Assembly (NCBI GenBank): GCA_036245525.1
Contig: BTPG01000005.1
Coordinates: 124,740,986 to 124,804,985 of the forward strand
Reading direction: 5' to 3'
DNA: 64,000 nt
From: Semisulcospira habei
Lineage: Eukaryota; Mollusca; Gastropoda; Semisulcospiridae
Made by a program: the position numbers and the translations under genes. Below the pieces are notes generated by a model. That model was not told where the DNA came from. It saw only the letters and a program-made list of their open reading frames with translations, and made no database searches. Position 1 is the stretch's first letter; the number at the start of each line of letters is the position of its first letter. Positions 60,919-64,000 of this stretch are shown here, piece after piece.

Positions 60919-61232
60919 CTGTAACATAAAAATGGTCCCCCAAAATTACACGTGATGTAATAATTCAGTTTACCATTAAGTGAGAAACTAACCACTTTCA
61001 GAACGCATCATACAATGCCCTTTTTAAAATAAAATCATTCTTATCAATCTCCAGTATAGTATAATAACTACATGTACAATGCCTGCAGATTCATTCTATA
61101 CTAATTTTACTAGCAAGAGAAGGGGGTTTGTGGTGCGAAGGAGGATTAGACGACTGGCCAGATATTTAATCCAAACACTAATATTGCATAACATAATACA
61201 TATGTATTAATAAGTGTGTAATTAATTTGCCA

Positions 61233-61703
61233 TTAACGCTGAGTTAGTATACCTCGCCCTGTACCTAGGTTAAATGCACCTGTGGCGCCTTTACTGTGAT
61301 TTTCCAATCTGTCCACTCGCTCGGACAGGTCCTGTGCACCAGAATTGCGCGCAGGTAGGATTTTGCACTTGAAGTGTGGTCTCGTATGTTCCCGCAGAAG
61401 ATTGTGATCGCAGTCGAAAAACGATTCGTTTCCGGCTTGTTGGAGGATGTACGTCCCTACTGGAAAAAGATAGGTCTCTGGGGGTTGTTCATTCTCCAAA
61501 ACTTGCATATTCCTGAATCAAGTCCCCTGTAGGGCACTTGTCTCTCGTACGGCTATGGCCAGAATGGTGCTTTCTGCCGCAAAGCGACGCAGATGTTGCA
61601 AAATCACCACCATTGAGGAAAAACCAAAGTATTTTTTTAAATCTGCCAAATCATGTAATGTTTCGTGGTACGAGCATAAGGATGCATTTCTGCCGGACTG
61701 CAT
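61233..61703 (-). other. Unidentified open frame, possible first exon of another gene
   Basis: A 61-codon frame from ATG 61703 and a 91-codon frame from ATG 61508 lie in the same phase, separated by one TGA at 61518-61520. The second reads MQVLENEQPPETYLFPVGTY, then FDCDHNLLREHTRPHFKCKI and DLSERVDRLENH. Its composition looks coding and a GT donor candidate is near 61250. I recognise no family and it does not resemble the missing LN domain. A GCCATAATGGCGCCGCTG sequence near 61860 resembles a YY1-type core promoter motif. Confidence 0.35.
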
Positions 61704-62076
61704 ATAGGAAAAGTGTATTCTTTATTCATCTAATTTTGCAGCAATCAAACATCACGTGATTCTTTCTCTGAGATTGCTCATTACAGGTGCAGAGAGCATA
61801 CGCTCTAAACCGATCTGGTGCACAGGACCGGTCCGAGAAAACAGGTCAGGTGCGAAAATAGCCATAATGGCGCCGCTGGTGCATATCACCTAGGTAAGGG
61901 CGAGGTTTACGAACTCAGCGCCATTAACCCCTTAACTGTTGGGGCAAGGCACATGCTACCCAGCTGCAAGACATAAGGGATTATTTTAATTATGTTTTGT
62001 TGTTTATACCTATTTTTGGTCCTATTTAACGTGTTGTTCATGTGAATGTCGGTCATGACGTCAGTGTGTAGTGGGT

Positions 62077-64000
62077 AATAATAATAATAATAATGTATAT
62101 TTTTAAGGTGCCTATCCTTTCGATAGAAGCTCTAGGTGCTATACAAATGACATACTAACATACATACACCTTGCATCCTACAACACATATATATTCCCTA
62201 ACATACACATTCAAACAACTATACAAGAAAAATAAGCTTAGCACCAACAAGAAATGCTTACACACACCAAGATATACGTGTACCATAAAACTAATAAATA
62301 AAATAAATAAATAAAAATAAAACTAATAAAACTAGGCAGCTGTCACTGACAACGAAAAATTATAAAGGTGAATGCACGTCTAAAGGAATAAATGCATCTT
62401 TAAAGACTGCCGGAAACTATTGGCTGATTCAACATATCTGAGGGACTGGGAGTTTATTCCAAAGAAATGGTCCTTGGTATGAGAAAGACCTCTCGTCAAA
62501 AGACTTAGTTCTCACAGTCGGCAAGCGTAATGGTTTAATGTCTGCTGAGGAACGGAGCTGTCTTGAAGGTGTGTACACACGAAGAAGCTCAGAAAGATAG
62601 ACAGGGCCAGCAGAAGGAGACAGGCAGGTATGACAGATGGACAGAACTTTGTATTGTACTCTAAATGTGATAGGCAACCAATGGAGTGAACACAGGATGG
62701 GTGTGATGTGGTCTGACTTCTTTGCCTTGACAACAAGCCGTGCTGCTGAGTTCTGCACCCTCTGGAGCCGATCCAGAAGGTACAGAGGACAGCCATACAG
62801 GAGTGCATTGCTGTAATCGAGTCGGGACAAGACAAAGGAGCAGGCCAGCGTTTTAGTGGCTTCTGGTGTGAGAAGATGCCTGATGGAGCTAATGCGACGC
62901 AGTTCAATAAATGCAGATCTACAGGTATTCAAAATGCGCTGTTTTAGTGAGAGACTGCAATCAATGGCGACGCCAAAATTTTCTCACCTTAGAAGAAAAA
63001 CTAACTGATTGTGATAGACTGTGGAAAGGAAGAAGATATTCTGGTAGAGGAAACTAGCATGGCTTCTGTTTTATCTTCATTCCGTTTTAGTTTGTTGGCC
63101 ATCATCCATGTTCTAACATCAGAAACTGACTGTTGCACACACTAGATGATGGCATCGACCTGCTCAACATGGCCTGACTTATACAACTGCGTGTCATCAG
63201 AGTACGCGTGGTGAGAAATTGGGCGTGCAGCTATGACACTGGACATAGATAATGATGAGCAGAGACCCAAGGACTGACCTTTGCGTACTCCGAAACACAG
63301 AGGGGCTGCGACTGAAAGATGATCACAAACAGAAACAGTCTGTGACCGGTTAGACAAATAGGATTTGAACCAATCAAAAACCTGTTCCTGATACCAATGA
63401 CACGTTCAAGGCGACAGAACAAGGTGCTATGGTCAATCGTATCAAACGCGCTAGGCAGATCCAACAAAGCTAAAACAGAAACCTGACCATCATCCAGTGC
63501 AAGCAACAAGTCATTCATGATTTTCAGTAAAGCTGTTTCCGTGCTATGACTCACACGGTAGACTGATTGCAGGGGATTTAAGAGATTTTTGACGGTGAGA
63601 TGCTTCAGGGTCTGAGAGAGTCAGAGAGCACAACTTTCTCAATGACCTTTGATAAAAATGGAAGATTTGACACAGGTCTGTAGTTCTTAAAGTTATTCTG
63701 ATCTAAAGATGCTTTCTTCAAAAGCGGATTGACAACTGCGTTTTTGTACAAGATGGGAAAGGAACCAGTTTGAAGAGAATGGTTAATGACATGGGTAATG
63801 TGGGCAAGAATGACATCTATACAGTCATACAGGAGGGAAGTGGGCATGGGATCTAGTTCACAAGACTTGAGGGCAGTTTTCTTCAGAATCACGCACACCT
63901 TTTCGTCAGTCACAGGTTCAAATTTTGAGAATATCTGACCCTCAAAACACCTGTCAGCATATGAAGGGTCAACCTGGCATGGTTGCGCATCAATACCATC
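62077..64000 (-). mobile_element. L2/CR1-like LINE, frameshifted, 5' part outside window
   Basis: Minus-strand segments give ELDPMPTSLLYDCIDVILAH and NYRPVSNLPFLSKVIEKVV (63605-63913), HSTETALLKIMNDLLLALDD with LLDLPSAFDTIDHSTLF (63231-63554, motif A region), and the C-terminal SRLDYSNALLYGCPLYLLDR, RVQNSAARLVVKAKKSDHIT and LHWLPITFRVQYKVL (62429-62932). The order and motifs are those of L2/CR1-type LINEs. The 3' end has a short hairpin and an (ATT)n tail at 62077-62094. Frames are broken between segments. Confidence 0.88.

Larger units (their letters stand above)
52819..59956 (-). mobile_element. Putative DNA transposon with 26-bp terminal inverted repeats, carrying nested LINEs
   Basis: GGTTTCCAGCCAGAAGGTGC at 52819 and GCACCTTCTGGCCGGAAACC ending at 59956 are inverse, matching 25 of 26 bases including the adjoining TATCTG. 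Without the inserted LINE the element would be about 3.6 kb. Minus-strand open segments include one with a hydrophobic stretch and an acidic tail (58583-59122) and one ending [19 protein letters not shown] (53754-54026). No catalytic triad is recognised, so the superfamily and even the unity of the element are inferences. Confidence 0.55.

Noticed and set aside
3486..60616. Palindromes as rho-independent terminators or conserved cis-regulatory hairpins
   Set aside because: No bacterial genes are present, and multiple copies with TTAA ends point to transposition.
61233..61508. Missing LN-domain exon of laminin
   Set aside because: The sequence lacks LN motifs and cysteine spacing, and its phase and content do not join exon 1 sensibly.

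Overview
The window is a piece of an animal nuclear genome, probably a lophotrochozoan and most likely a gastropod mollusc. The evidence is long repeat-rich introns with GT-AG splicing, DIRS-type retrotransposons, RTE-like and L2/CR1-like LINEs, tRNA-derived SINEs, and a short repeat (beginning GTTAGTTATTTGGGTTTAAC) that I associate with molluscan DNA. The species is not determined. There is no sign of bacterial or viral gene organisation. One host gene dominates the minus strand: a laminin alpha subunit of the alpha-1/2 (wing-blister) type. I could place 36 consecutive coding exons from 60918 down to 2973. Every junction keeps frame, giving 5322 coding bases (1774 codons) with no stop or frameshift. 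In protein order they encode the last part of the LN domain, LE repeats, a first L4 (IV type A) domain split by an LE repeat, about ten more LE repeats, a second L4 domain, more LE repeats, the short Cys linker, and the first roughly 400 residues of the coiled coil that trimerises with beta and gamma chains. The first exons (signal peptide, most of LN) lie beyond 64000. The rest of the coiled coil and the LG domains lie before position 1. Region by region: 1-2957 is a decayed, internally deleted DIRS element (minus strand) ending 15 bp from a laminin splice donor. 2973-9300 holds seven coiled-coil exons, foldback MITEs and a LINE fragment with an RNase H domain. 10024-17613 is a nearly complete DIRS element (plus strand) with inverted terminal repeats, an internal complementary region, an intact tyrosine recombinase frame, and a SINE and an RTE-like LINE inserted in its RT/RNase H frame. 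18819-39700 carries 19 laminin exons between many foldback MITEs and two copies of a 1.0-1.2 kb element built of tandem repeats. 39757-45234 is a second DIRS element (minus strand) whose catalytic residues are lost. 45574-52408 carries ten laminin exons. 52409-60114 is one laminin intron filled by three nested elements: a DNA-transposon-like element with 26-bp terminal inverted repeats, holding an RTE-like LINE, which holds a second LINE. 60115-60918 has the two most upstream laminin exons visible. 61.2-61.9 kb holds an unidentified open frame. 62077-64000 is a decayed L2/CR1-like LINE. The most striking feature outside the gene is a dense population of short, nearly perfect foldback elements in at least five families in almost every intron. 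Three or more families are bounded by TTAA next to CCC, as expected for piggyBac-type non-autonomous elements. Several sit within 4-25 bp of laminin splice sites, and in one case the insertion supplies bases of the donor. The laminin exons have stayed intact while introns took up successive waves of transposition.
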